From assembly GCF_001423495.1 (NCBI RefSeq), contig NZ_LMOG01000022.1, positions 1 to 64,000 on the forward strand: a DNA stretch of 64,000 bases, written 5' to 3'. Under the pieces are notes generated by a model. It made no database searches and was not told the origin of the DNA. It worked only from the letters and a program-made list of their open reading frames with translations. A program made the translations under genes and the position numbers. Numbering within the stretch: the first letter of the stretch is position 1; each line of letters begins with the position of its first letter. This document shows positions 8,163 to 15,931 of the stretch, in pieces. This DNA comes from Xanthomonas sp. Leaf131. Its GTDB lineage: Bacteria > Pseudomonadota > Gammaproteobacteria > Xanthomonadales > Xanthomonadaceae.

Positions 8163-8193
8163 GGTGACCCACATCACATTTAATTGTGATGAA
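8163..8193. promoter_or_regulatory. Candidate Clp (CRP-like) site with overlapping dyad
   Basis: GGTGA-CCCACA-TCACA (8163-8178) matches the CRP/Clp consensus TGTGA-N6-TCACA at 9 of 10 positions. It is followed by ATCACA-TTTAAT-TGTGAT, an overlapping dyad. The site is about 50 bases before the start of the ATP-grasp gene. Binding is inferred, not shown. Confidence 0.4.
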
Positions 8194-8227
8194 AGTCTCA
8201 TTTTTTCAACGGAAGAAGGATCTACAC

Positions 8228-9325
8228 ATGACCGAGAACATGATCGGGCTGCCGTTGCAGCCAATGGGCGCGCGGAGCGCAACGGCGCAGCGATGGGCCG
8301 CGCTCCCGTCATCGTTGGCAGCGTCCTTTGGCGATACCCGCGCAGTGCCCTTGCCGCGTGCAGCTGCGCCCCTGGCAGAGACCCCCAGCCTCAAACGCCT
8401 GCTGCGCAAAGGCGCGCGCAGCCTGGTGCGGACACTGCCCTGGCGGCACCAGGACCGGCTCCACTTTCTGCATACGTTCGGCCGGCTGCCGGATCTGTAT
8501 GCGCCGAAATGCTTCAACGAGAAAATCCTCTACCGCAAATGCGTGCACGGCGATTACCCGCTCTACATGCGTCTGGCCGACAAGTTCGCGGTGCGCCCGT
8601 ATGTGGCGGCCAGGATTGGTGAGGCGTATCTGGTGCCGCTGCTGATGGACAGCACCGATCCGCAGGATTTATTGCGTCTGCCACGCTGGCGGCAGACGGT
8701 GATCAAGGCCAACCACGGCGCGGCGATGGTGGAGATCGTGCGCGAGGAGCCGGATGCGCAGCAGAAGCGCCGCATCATCGAGCGCTGCGGCCGCTGGCTG
8801 CAGACCGACTTTTCCGAGATGGTGCGCGAGATCCATTACCGCGATATTCCGCCACGCCTTCTGGTGGAGCAGTACATCGGCGAGGGGCAGCAGGTGCCGG
8901 TGGACTACAAATTCCACATGTTCCGGCAGGCGGACGGTAGTTTTCAGTACGTACTGCAGGTGATCTATGGCCGCTTCGACACGCCCAAGCTGGGGATGAC
9001 CTTTTTTGTCGGCAACCTGCACACGGCTTTTCACCGCATCCGCGACGACGGGCGCGCGCCGCCGTGCGCGCCGGCGCTGCTGGAGCAGGCGCTGGAACTG
9101 AGCAAGCAGCTGGCAAACGACTGCGACTACATGCGGGTGGACTGGTACATCCAGCGCGGGCAGATCTATTTCGGCGAGCTGACCTTTACCCCGGGCGCGG
9201 GGCTGGTCACCGGCCTGGACCGCGGGCTGGACCGGATGATGGGCGACATGTGGGTGCAGCGGCGCGCGCCAGCCGAACCCTGGTTCTCCGGAGAAGGCAT
9301 CCGCGTGCGGGTGCCGGTGCGATAA
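8228..9325 (+). CDS. ATP-grasp fold protein, TupA-like polysaccharide-linked
   Basis: The ATG at 8228 has AAGGA 7 bases upstream; an in-frame ATG at 8186 lacks one. The 365-aa product contains the ATPgrasp_TupA pattern: KCFNEKILYRKCVHGDYPLYMRLADKFAVRPYVAARIGEAYLVPL (with the NEKI and ADK blocks), VIKANHGAAM, VEQYIGE.QQVPVDYKFHMF, and a metal-binding C-terminal VDWYIQRGQIYFGELTFTPG. These enzymes occur with cell-surface polysaccharide genes and are thought to ligate or modify a sugar or amino acid. The substrate is unknown. No signal peptide is seen, so it is cytosolic. A candidate Clp site sits upstream. Confidence 0.8.
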   Translation: MTENMIGLPLQPMGARSATAQRWAALPSSLAASFGDTRAVPLPRAAAPLAETPSLKRLLRKGARSLVRTLPWRHQDRLHFLHTFGRLPDLYAPKCFNEKILYRKCVHGDYPLYMRLADKFAVRPYVAARIGEAYLVPLLMDSTDPQDLLRLPRWRQTVIKANHGAAMVEIVREEPDAQQKRRIIERCGRWLQTDFSEMVREIHYRDIPPRLLVEQYIGEGQQVPVDYKFHMFRQADGSFQYVLQVIYGRFDTPKLGMTFFVGNLHTAFHRIRDDGRAPPCAPALLEQALELSKQLANDCDYMRVDWYIQRGQIYFGELTFTPGAGLVTGLDRGLDRMMGDMWVQRRAPAEPWFSGEGIRVRVPVR

Positions 9326-9434
9326 GCCGCCTCGCACGTGGCTGCGGCTGTGGCGGTTAGGAGATGGGGCGGCACGCGCGCGATCCGTATGGTGGTTCCG
9401 GAGTGAGGCTGCGGCGCCAGTGATCATTCTCGGC

Positions 9435-9466
9435 GTGCGTTGACCTCGTGGTGCGTTGACCTCGTG
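9435..9466. repeat. Perfect 16-bp tandem duplication
   Basis: GTGCGTTGACCTCGTG occurs twice head to tail (9435-9450 and 9451-9466) in the gap before the 174-aa lipoprotein gene. It contains TTGAC and so duplicates a potential -35 element. Confidence 0.7.
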
Positions 9467-9597
9467 CGCGCTACCCTTGCGCGCGCTCGCTACCCCAACG
9501 TGTGCATCCGCATGGCGCGTGCGCGTCGTTGCCACGTTTACGCGTCGCTGTTGCGGGCTGCCGCTTCTGCTTTCTACTCAGTACAAGGACGTCTCCG

Positions 9598-10122
9598 TTG
9601 TCAAACGTTTCGCTACGCACCTGTTTGCCGCTTGCCCTTGTGAGCGTGCTGTCTGCCTGCAACGGCGCTGGCACCGCCAGCACCAGCGCGCCGCGCCCGG
9701 AGGCCGAGCACTTCACACTTGCCGATCTGCAGCAGCTTGGCTGCACGGTCACCGCCACGCCCAAGCGCAACGTGAGCAAGATCCCGTTGATGGGCGAGAT
9801 CGATGGCTACGGCGTGACCAGCACCACCGCGTGCGCGACTCAGCTGGTCAGCCTGCTGCAGCCGATCAAATACGAGGACGCGGTGTGGGAAGGCGCACAC
9901 ACGGCGGCCGGCAACTTCGCCAAGAAGCATGGATTCGAACGCGAGAGTTATGAGGGCCAGCTCGGCGAGTACAGCGAGATCGAGATCTTCAGCCGCGGCG
10001 GCACGCCGGTGGGCTTCGAGTACAGCGTGCAGGCCAAGGGCCAGCTGCATACGGTGATCGTGCTCTCCGACCGCATCGCGCCGGATGCGGCGTTCGAGGC
10101 GGTGTTGAAGAAGAAGCTGTGA
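9598..10122 (+). CDS. Predicted lipoprotein of unknown function
   Basis: A TTG start at 9598 with AAGGAC upstream gives a 174-aa protein with a lipoprotein signal (lipobox LSAC near residue 18). The longer frame to 9502 adds a poorly structured, unlikely extension. The mature part begins Ala/Ser/Thr-rich. It then has a compact domain containing two Cys (LGCTVTAT and TTACATQL), which may form a disulfide in the periplasm. It ends in basic residues (LKKKL). No family was recognised. Confidence 0.65.
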   Translation: MSNVSLRTCLPLALVSVLSACNGAGTASTSAPRPEAEHFTLADLQQLGCTVTATPKRNVSKIPLMGEIDGYGVTSTTACATQLVSLLQPIKYEDAVWEGAHTAAGNFAKKHGFERESYEGQLGEYSEIEIFSRGGTPVGFEYSVQAKGQLHTVIVLSDRIAPDAAFEAVLKKKL

Positions 10123-10318
10123 GAGCGGGCGCTGCTGTTTTGGGTTGAATGCGGAGGCACTGCGTCGAGGCTGGTCCGGTGCAGATCCTGTGCATCTACG
10201 TGCCATTGTTGCCAGCCAGGCATCCCACGTAGGGGGCAGATGGTTACCCTGCCCGGCCACTGCACAGCTGCGGCGGAGTGGAACGGACAACCATTAGCCG
10301 GCAAACCGATTAATAGTA

Positions 10319-10336
10319 AAGTGAAGCCACTCACTT
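10319..10336. promoter_or_regulatory. Operator-like dyad upstream of toxin-antitoxin pair
   Basis: AAGTGA-AGCCAC-TCACTT is a perfect inverted repeat 18 bases before the antitoxin start, overlapping an AT-rich TTAATAGTAAAG stretch that could be the -10. This is the usual place for autorepression by an antitoxin or antitoxin-toxin complex. Confidence 0.5.
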
Positions 10337-10353
10337 GTTAGCCGGAGAGCATG

Positions 10354-10827
10354 ATGGCGAATCTGGTCAAGCTGGCGACCGCTCGCGCCCTGGTCGATGC
10401 CAGTGCGGTCAGACAGGCTTCGGTCGTCGGGGAGGCCGGTGCCTGGACCGTGCAGCTGCAGACCCATAACCAGACCCGTGTGCTGGCCACCAAGGCCAAT
10501 GCGCCGCGCCGGTTTGGCAGCTTCGAAAGTGCGTTGAAGGTATTACGCGAGATGGGCATGCCATTGGATGCGCTTCACGTGGATGCTGCGCAGTGGGACG
10601 CCGAGGGCGGCACTGCGAAACGCCGGCCGGATCGCTCCGAGGCGATGAAAGTCAAGGAGATGGACGCGCGCTATGCGGCCTCGCTACGCACTCAGACCGA
10701 TCACGCCCTGGCCGACCCCCGCCCTGCGCTCTCCAGCGTGCAGGCAAAGCAGCAGATGGAGACACTCAAAGCGCAGCAGCGTGCAGTGCTTGATGCAGCA
10801 CTGCGTGCAAAGGGCACGCGTGCGTGA
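10354..10827 (+). CDS. ParC-like antitoxin / plasmid-stabilisation protein
   Basis: The second ATG (10354) has better spacing from GGAG than the first (10351). The 157-aa product begins MANLVKLATARALVDASAVRQASVVGE, the pattern of the 'ParC family' partner proteins that precede ParE-like toxins. A Gly/Trp strand (GAWTVQLQT), an FESALKVLREMG helix, a PDRSEAMKV linker and a basic helical C-terminus (ALRAKGTRA) follow. Family knowledge: such proteins neutralise the toxin and autoregulate. The downstream toxin start overlaps its stop (GTGA), indicating translational coupling. Confidence 0.65.
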   Translation: MANLVKLATARALVDASAVRQASVVGEAGAWTVQLQTHNQTRVLATKANAPRRFGSFESALKVLREMGMPLDALHVDAAQWDAEGGTAKRRPDRSEAMKVKEMDARYAASLRTQTDHALADPRPALSSVQAKQQMETLKAQQRAVLDAALRAKGTRA

Positions 10828-11126
10828 GCGTGGCCTGGAAGCAGACCGCGCTGGATGCGCGCACCGCGTTGCTCGCTGCAGCATTGGCACGCGCGATCGA
10901 GATCCCCGACCCGCAGATGTATTTCGCAGCGTGTGAACAGGACGACCGGATCGAAGCCGAAGGCGACGCGCTGGATGGTGCCGCCATCTATCTCCCCGGA
11001 CCCACGCCGGGAACGCGTTTATACACGTGCCAGGACGGCAAGTATCTGTTGATCTACACACGCGACGGCGACGATGTGCTGATCCTTGCACTCGTCCCTG
11101 CGCGCTCCGATTGGAAGCCGACGTAG
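10824..11126 (+). CDS. RelE/ParE-like toxin
   Basis: A 100-aa protein starting at a GTG that overlaps the antitoxin stop. It shows the RelE/ParE layout: an N-terminal helix (TALDARTALLAAALARAIEI), then DALDGAAIYLPGPTPGTRLYTCQDGKYLLIYTRDGDDVLILALVPARSDW, whose final strands (YLLIY... VLILALV) fit the toxin's sheet. Members are gyrase poisons or ribosome-dependent RNases; which applies here cannot be read off. Whether it is toxic is untested. Confidence 0.68.
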   Translation: MSVAWKQTALDARTALLAAALARAIEIPDPQMYFAACEQDDRIEAEGDALDGAAIYLPGPTPGTRLYTCQDGKYLLIYTRDGDDVLILALVPARSDWKPT

Positions 11127-11204
11127 TAAAGCGATCTACAGCTCCATGACGTGTCGATGCTACCGCGCGGGGAGGCGCGACCGGTCGACGACATCGACAG
11201 CGCG

Positions 11205-11867
11205 CTACACCCCACCCAACGGCCGCAGACACAACCAGATCGCGCACCAGTGCGAGAGCGCGCCGCCCAGCACATGGGCGTGCCAGATGGCGCGGTTGTA
11301 GACCAGCGATTTGCGCACGTAGAAGGTGACGCCCACGGTGTAGAACGCGCCGCCGGCAACGATGAGCCACAACACATCGCTGTCCAGGCCGGCCACGAGC
11401 GGTTTGATCACCACAATGCCGGCCCAGCCCAGCAGCAGGTAGATCACCACCCAGAAACCCTTGGCGATGCCGGGCAGGAACAGTTTGGCAAACACCCCGA
11501 ACAAGGCCACGCTCCACACCGCCACGATCATCGCCCAGCGCCAGGTGCCGTCGAGCGCGACCAGGAAAAACGGGGTGTAGGAGCCGGCAATCATCACGAA
11601 GATGCCGGCGTGGTCGAACTTGCGCAGCATCGGCTGGCGCTGCGGCGGGGCGAAGTTGTAGGCGGTGGAGCAGGCGAACATCACCAGCAGCCCCAACGCG
11701 TAGACGCAGGTGGCCAGCAGCAAGGTCTGATTGGCATGGGCGCGCCAGACCATCCAGGCGCCGCCGACGATGGCCAGGAACAGCCCGGCGGCATGCACGA
11801 CAACATCGGCACGGCGGGCAGCGAAGGTCTGGTAGTGCGGAGCGGCAACGCGGGGGGGCACGGGCAC
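11205..11867 (-). CDS. trhA: TrhA/hemolysin III family membrane protein
   Basis: A 220-aa protein with seven predicted membrane segments and the family motifs: VVHAAGLFLAIVGG, then STAYNFAP, then LRKFDHAGIFVMIAGSYTPF, then AIWHAHVLGGALSHW near the end. The conserved His, Asp and Ser residues are those of the PAQR-like fold. Members are linked to membrane energetics and lipid homeostasis; the 'hemolysin' name is historical. The start shown is GTG at 11867. A G7 tract at 11852-11858 lies in the first codons and could slip. The ribosome-binding site is weak, so the start is uncertain. Confidence 0.83.
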   Translation of the reverse strand: MPVPPRVAAPHYQTFAARRADVVVHAAGLFLAIVGGAWMVWRAHANQTLLLATCVYALGLLVMFACSTAYNFAPPQRQPMLRKFDHAGIFVMIAGSYTPFFLVALDGTWRWAMIVAVWSVALFGVFAKLFLPGIAKGFWVVIYLLLGWAGIVVIKPLVAGLDSDVLWLIVAGGAFYTVGVTFYVRKSLVYNRAIWHAHVLGGALSHWCAIWLCLRPLGGV

Positions 11868-11943
11868 GGCGGGTCTTCGATATGGGGGAGCCCAGCGTGC
11901 AACGCAGCGGTGACACGGTGGGGACGACAGGATACCCGGCTTG

Positions 11944-11986
11944 CTGAATCCGCTCAGTGAGGCAGGCTCGCCGGTTTGGCGCTGGT
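11944..11986. repeat. 43-bp direct repeat flanking fic, left copy
   Basis: CTGAATCCGCTCAGTGAGGC and the following 23 bases recur at 13340-13382 with one mismatch (42/43). The two copies enclose the fic gene in the same orientation. Confidence 0.8.
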
Positions 11987-12069
11987 GCCACGAACGCTCA
12001 ATGCGCCCTGACCACCACGACGATGGACTTGGTCAAGATGGGGCTGGCGCCGCGGCCACGTTGCGTTAG

Positions 12070-12155
12070 CTGGCGGATATCAAGGATGTTTTAACCACAC
12101 GCCCGCTTATTAAGGCATCCTTTAATAGTCCGCATTGGTCGTAAAGGATCCTTGA
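12070..12155. promoter_or_regulatory. Repeated AAGGATCCTT-type sites before fic
   Basis: Three related elements precede the start: AAGGATGTTTTAA, AAGGCATCCTTTAA and the perfect palindrome AAGGATCCTT, the last lying just before the ATG over the ribosome-binding site. Repeats of this kind suggest an operator, perhaps for the Fic protein's own winged-helix domain. This is inference. Confidence 0.4.
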
Positions 12156-13304
12156 ATGACACGTGTCACCGGCGCATACGCTGTCCTCAAGACACACGAC
12201 GAGACCGTGCGGGCGTTCGTTCCGGCGCCACTTCCACCGGCCGCTCCCGTGCTGGATCCGGCCGCCTACCTGGAGCGCAATCGCCTTGCAGAGGTGGCAC
12301 TGGCGCGGCTTACCGGGATGGCGGGCCTGGTGGCGTCGAGCGAGTGGCTGATCTACAGCGCGGTTCGGCAAGAAGCGCTGCTGACGTCGCAACTCGAAGG
12401 CACCCAGGCAACCCTGACCGATGTCTTCGATGATGAGGCGGGGCTGGCGGTGACCAATGCAGACGATGTGGAAGAGGTCACCAACTACCTGCAGGCGTTC
12501 AAGTTCGTCCGCGAGCAGCTGCACGCGCCGACTGGGCTGCCAATCTCGTTGCGCTTGCTGACCGAGGCCCACCGGATTTTGTTGGCCGGCGTGCGTGGCG
12601 CCCACAAGCTGCCGGGCAGCATGCGCACCAGTCAGAACTGGATCGGCGGAACCCGACCGGGGAATGCCGCATTCGTGCCGCCGCCGGCCGATCGCCTGGC
12701 CGAGGTGTTCGGTGATCTGGAGCGCTTCATCCATGACCCGCAGCCCACGCTGCCACCGCTGGTACGGATTGCGTTGGTGCACGCGCAGTTCGAAACCATC
12801 CATCCGTTTCTGGACGGCAACGGCCGGATCGGGCGGTTGTTGATCGCGGCCCTGCTGGAAGACTGGCAGCTGCTGTCAGAGCCGTTGTTGTATGTGTCCG
12901 GCTACCTCAAAGCGAACCAGAACGACTACTACCGGCACCTGTCAGCCATCCGCACGCATGGCGATTGGGAAGCATGGGTTGGGTTCTTTCTGGAGGCTGT
13001 GGAGGCTTCTGCCGAACAGGCACAACGCAGCATTGTGGCCATCGCGGCCTTGATCGCGGTCGATCGCAAACGCGTGCTGAGTACCGGCAGCAGTACCCTG
13101 CAAGCGCTACGACTGTTCGAATTGTTGCCCACCATGCCCAAGCTCACCGTCGACCGCGCCCAGCAAGCGCTGGAAGTGTCCTACCCCACCGCGCGCGCAG
13201 CCGTGACGACCTTGCAAGACATCGGTGTGCTGGTGGAAACCACCGGCCGCGCACGCGGGCAGAGCTTCAGCTACCAAGCCTATGTGAACGTGTTGCGGGC
13301 TTAG
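12156..13304 (+). CDS. Fic-family AMP-transferase with winged-helix C-terminus
   Basis: A 382-aa class II Fic protein. An N-terminal inhibitory helix motif (T/S-x3-E-G: TSQLEG, Thr77 to Glu81) blocks ATP until relieved. The Fic core motif HPFLDGNGRIGR starts at His216, which is catalytic. The last ~70 residues (LTVDRAQQALEVSYPTARAAVTTLQDIGVLVETTGR...) form a winged helix-turn-helix. Fic enzymes transfer AMP from ATP to hydroxyl groups of target proteins. The target is unknown; class II members with a DNA-binding tail are widespread in bacteria. All key residues are present. It is flanked by 43-bp direct repeats and has palindromic elements upstream. Confidence 0.92.
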   Translation: MTRVTGAYAVLKTHDETVRAFVPAPLPPAAPVLDPAAYLERNRLAEVALARLTGMAGLVASSEWLIYSAVRQEALLTSQLEGTQATLTDVFDDEAGLAVTNADDVEEVTNYLQAFKFVREQLHAPTGLPISLRLLTEAHRILLAGVRGAHKLPGSMRTSQNWIGGTRPGNAAFVPPPADRLAEVFGDLERFIHDPQPTLPPLVRIALVHAQFETIHPFLDGNGRIGRLLIAALLEDWQLLSEPLLYVSGYLKANQNDYYRHLSAIRTHGDWEAWVGFFLEAVEASAEQAQRSIVAIAALIAVDRKRVLSTGSSTLQALRLFELLPTMPKLTVDRAQQALEVSYPTARAAVTTLQDIGVLVETTGRARGQSFSYQAYVNVLRA

Positions 13305-13339
13305 AGCGGCGGCGCACTGAGACTTGACGGCACGCGTTA

Positions 13340-13382
13340 CTGAATCCGCTCAGTGAGGCAGGGTCGCCGGTTTGGCGCTGGT
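13340..13382. repeat. 43-bp direct repeat flanking fic, right copy
   Basis: This is the second copy of the element at 11944-11986, in the same orientation and differing by one base. It ends about 50 bases before the mrfA start. Confidence 0.8.
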
Positions 13383-13435
13383 CTCATACCCTGAGACACC
13401 TCCCCTGTCTCATGCCCCTCTTTGGGAGCTGCCGT

Positions 13436-15931
13436 ATGCCTCCGTTTGCCCTCGCTCCCCGCACCGAAACCGCCGAACGCGCGCTGGCCACCACCGATGG
13501 CCGGCCCAGCCGCGATGGCGCGCTGCTCACCGAACGCCTGGAACGGCGTTACCACGACCGCATCACCGGCAGCTTCACCCTGCCCGGGCGCGAGGGCCGC
13601 TATGCGCCGATCCCGGACGATGTGCCCAGCGCGCTGCGTGATGCCTTGCATGCGCGCGGCATCACTCAGCTGTATAGCCATCAAGCCGAGGCGTGGGCGG
13701 CAAGCCAGCGCGGCAAGCATGTGGCGATCGTGACGCCCACGGCCTCGGGCAAATCGCTGTGCTACACGTTGCCGGTGGTGAGCGCGGCGATGACCTCCGG
13801 GGCCAAGGCGCTGTACCTGTTCCCGACCAAGGCGCTGGCGCAGGATCAGGTGGCCGAGCTGCTGGAATTGAACCGCGCCGGCGAGCTGGGGGTGAAGGCC
13901 TTCACCTTCGACGGCGATACGCCCGGCGATGCGCGCCAGGCGATCCGCCTGCATGGCGACATCGTGGTGAGCAACCCGGACATGCTGCATCAGGCGATCC
14001 TCCCGCATCACACCAAGTGGGCGCAGTTCTTCGAGAACCTGCGCTATGTGGTGATCGACGAGATCCACACCTACCGCGGCGTGTTCGGCAGCCACGTCAC
14101 CAATGTGCTGCGCCGGCTCAAGCGCATCTGCGCGTTCTATGGCGCCAACCCGCGGTTCATCCTGTGCTCGGCCACCATCGGCAACCCGCATGCGCACGCG
14201 CAGGCCCTGATCGAGGAACAGGTGCATGCCATCACCGAGTCCGGCGCGCCCACCGGCGACAAGCACGTGCTGCTGTGGAATCCGCCGGTGGTCAATGCCG
14301 CCCTGGGGCTGCGCGCGTCGGCACGCTCGCAGAGCAACCGCATTGCGCGCATCGCGATCAAGAGCGGGCTGAAGACGCTGGTATTTGCACAGACGCGCTT
14401 GATGGTGGAAGTGCTGACCAAATACCTGAAGGACATCTTCGACCACGACCCGCGCAAGCCGCCACGCATCCGTGCGTATCGCGGCGGCTATCTGCCCACC
14501 GAGCGCCGCGAGGTGGAGCGTGCGATGCGCGCGGGCAATATCGACGGCATCGTCTCCACCTCGGCGCTGGAGCTGGGCGTGGATATCGGCGCACTGGATG
14601 TGGTGATCCTCAATGGTTACCCCGGCAGCGTGGCGGCGACCTGGCAGCGCTTCGGCCGCGCCGGGCGGCGCCAGCAACCGGCCTTGGGCGTGCTGGTGGC
14701 CAGCTCGCAACCGTTGGATCAATACGTGGTGCGGCACCCGGATTTCTTCGCCGATGCCTCGCCCGAGCATGCGCGCATCGCGCCGGACCAGCCGCTGATC
14801 CTGTTCGATCACATCCGTTGCGCCGCATTCGAACTGCCGTTCATTGCCAGCGAACCGTTCGGGCCGATCGACCCGCTGGTGTTTCTGGAAGCGCTTGCCG
14901 AAAGCGAAGTGATCCACCAGGAAGGCGACCGCTGGGAATGGATCGCCGACAGCTACCCGGCCAATGCGGTGAGCCTGCGCTCGGTGGCCGATGGCAACTT
15001 CGTGGTGGTGGACAAGACCGACGGCAAGCAGCAGATCATCGCCGAGGTAGATTATTCGGCCGCCGCGCTGACCTTGTACGAAGGTGCCATCCACATGGTG
15101 CAGAGCACGCCGTACCAGGTGGAGCGGCTGGACTGGGAAGGCCGCAAGGCCTATGTCACGCGCACGCACGTGGACTACTACACCGACAGCATCGACTACA
15201 CCAAGTTGAAGGTGCTGGACCGCTTCGACGGCGGTGTGGCCGGGCGTGGCGATTCGCACCATGGCGAGGTGCATGTGGTGCGGCGCGTCTCCGGCTACAA
15301 GAAGATCCGCTACTACACGCATGAAAACATCGGCTACGGCCCGGTCAATCTGCCCGACCAGGAACTGCATACCACCGCGGTGTGGTGGCAGTTGCCGCAG
15401 GCCACCCTGGGCAAGGCGTTCGCCTCCAAGCAGGATGCGCTGGATGGTTTTCTGGGTGCGGCCTACGCGCTGCACGTGGTGGCCACCGTGGCGGTGATGG
15501 CCGATGCGCGCGACCTGCAAAAAGCGGTGGGTAATGGCGACGGCGCGTGGTTTGCGGTGGCCGACCAGACCGGGCGCGGGCAACTGCGCGGTGTGGACGA
15601 AGGTGAGGAAGGCGCGGTGGAATTGCAGCAGGCCTTCGTACCCACGGTGTATCTGTACGACAACTTCCCCGGCGGGGTGGGCCTGAGCGAGCCGCTGTGG
15701 CTGCGCCAGGCCGAGCTGCTGCAGCGCGCGGACGAGCTGGTACGGCGGTGCGATTGCAGCGCTGGCTGCCCGGCGTGCGTGGGGCCGGTGTTGGCCGCGC
15801 ACGAAGAAGGTAAAGGCGAGTCGCCCAAATCGCTGGCATTGACGGTGCTGGCGCTGTTGTTCGATGCGGATGCGCCATTGCGCCACGCCACCCAGGTGGA
15901 CGACGACCTGGCGCTGGATGTGCTTGCATGA
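13436..15931 (+). CDS. mrfA: MrfA/Hrq1-like DEAD/DEAH helicase
   Basis: The ATG at 13436 has GGGAG 7 bases upstream; an in-frame ATG 24 bases earlier has none. The 831-aa SF2 helicase contains Walker A TPTASGKS, DEIH (VVIDEIHTYRG), SAT (LCSATIG), a second RecA domain (VSTSALELGVDIGALD, then QRFGRAGR) and a C-terminal four-Cys zinc-site module (RRCDCSAGCPACVG) of the DUF1998/MZB type. This is the architecture of B. subtilis MrfA (YprA), which repairs mitomycin C damage with the exonuclease MrfB. Here the partner gene follows with an ATGA overlap, supporting the assignment. Confidence 0.9.
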   Translation: MPPFALAPRTETAERALATTDGRPSRDGALLTERLERRYHDRITGSFTLPGREGRYAPIPDDVPSALRDALHARGITQLYSHQAEAWAASQRGKHVAIVTPTASGKSLCYTLPVVSAAMTSGAKALYLFPTKALAQDQVAELLELNRAGELGVKAFTFDGDTPGDARQAIRLHGDIVVSNPDMLHQAILPHHTKWAQFFENLRYVVIDEIHTYRGVFGSHVTNVLRRLKRICAFYGANPRFILCSATIGNPHAHAQALIEEQVHAITESGAPTGDKHVLLWNPPVVNAALGLRASARSQSNRIARIAIKSGLKTLVFAQTRLMVEVLTKYLKDIFDHDPRKPPRIRAYRGGYLPTERREVERAMRAGNIDGIVSTSALELGVDIGALDVVILNGYPGSVAATWQRFGRAGRRQQPALGVLVASSQPLDQYVVRHPDFFADASPEHARIAPDQPLILFDHIRCAAFELPFIASEPFGPIDPLVFLEALAESEVIHQEGDRWEWIADSYPANAVSLRSVADGNFVVVDKTDGKQQIIAEVDYSAAALTLYEGAIHMVQSTPYQVERLDWEGRKAYVTRTHVDYYTDSIDYTKLKVLDRFDGGVAGRGDSHHGEVHVVRRVSGYKKIRYYTHENIGYGPVNLPDQELHTTAVWWQLPQATLGKAFASKQDALDGFLGAAYALHVVATVAVMADARDLQKAVGNGDGAWFAVADQTGRGQLRGVDEGEEGAVELQQAFVPTVYLYDNFPGGVGLSEPLWLRQAELLQRADELVRRCDCSAGCPACVGPVLAAHEEGKGESPKSLALTVLALLFDADAPLRHATQVDDDLALDVLA

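Larger units (their letters stand above)
7638..8227. other. Intergenic region (590 bases)
   Basis: No convincing gene. It contains one copy of the CCCCTCTCCC...GGGAGAGGGG intergenic repeat at 7764-7786 and, near the right end, a candidate Clp site and dyad upstream of the ATP-grasp gene. Short frames in the middle have no ribosome-binding sites. Confidence 0.6.
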
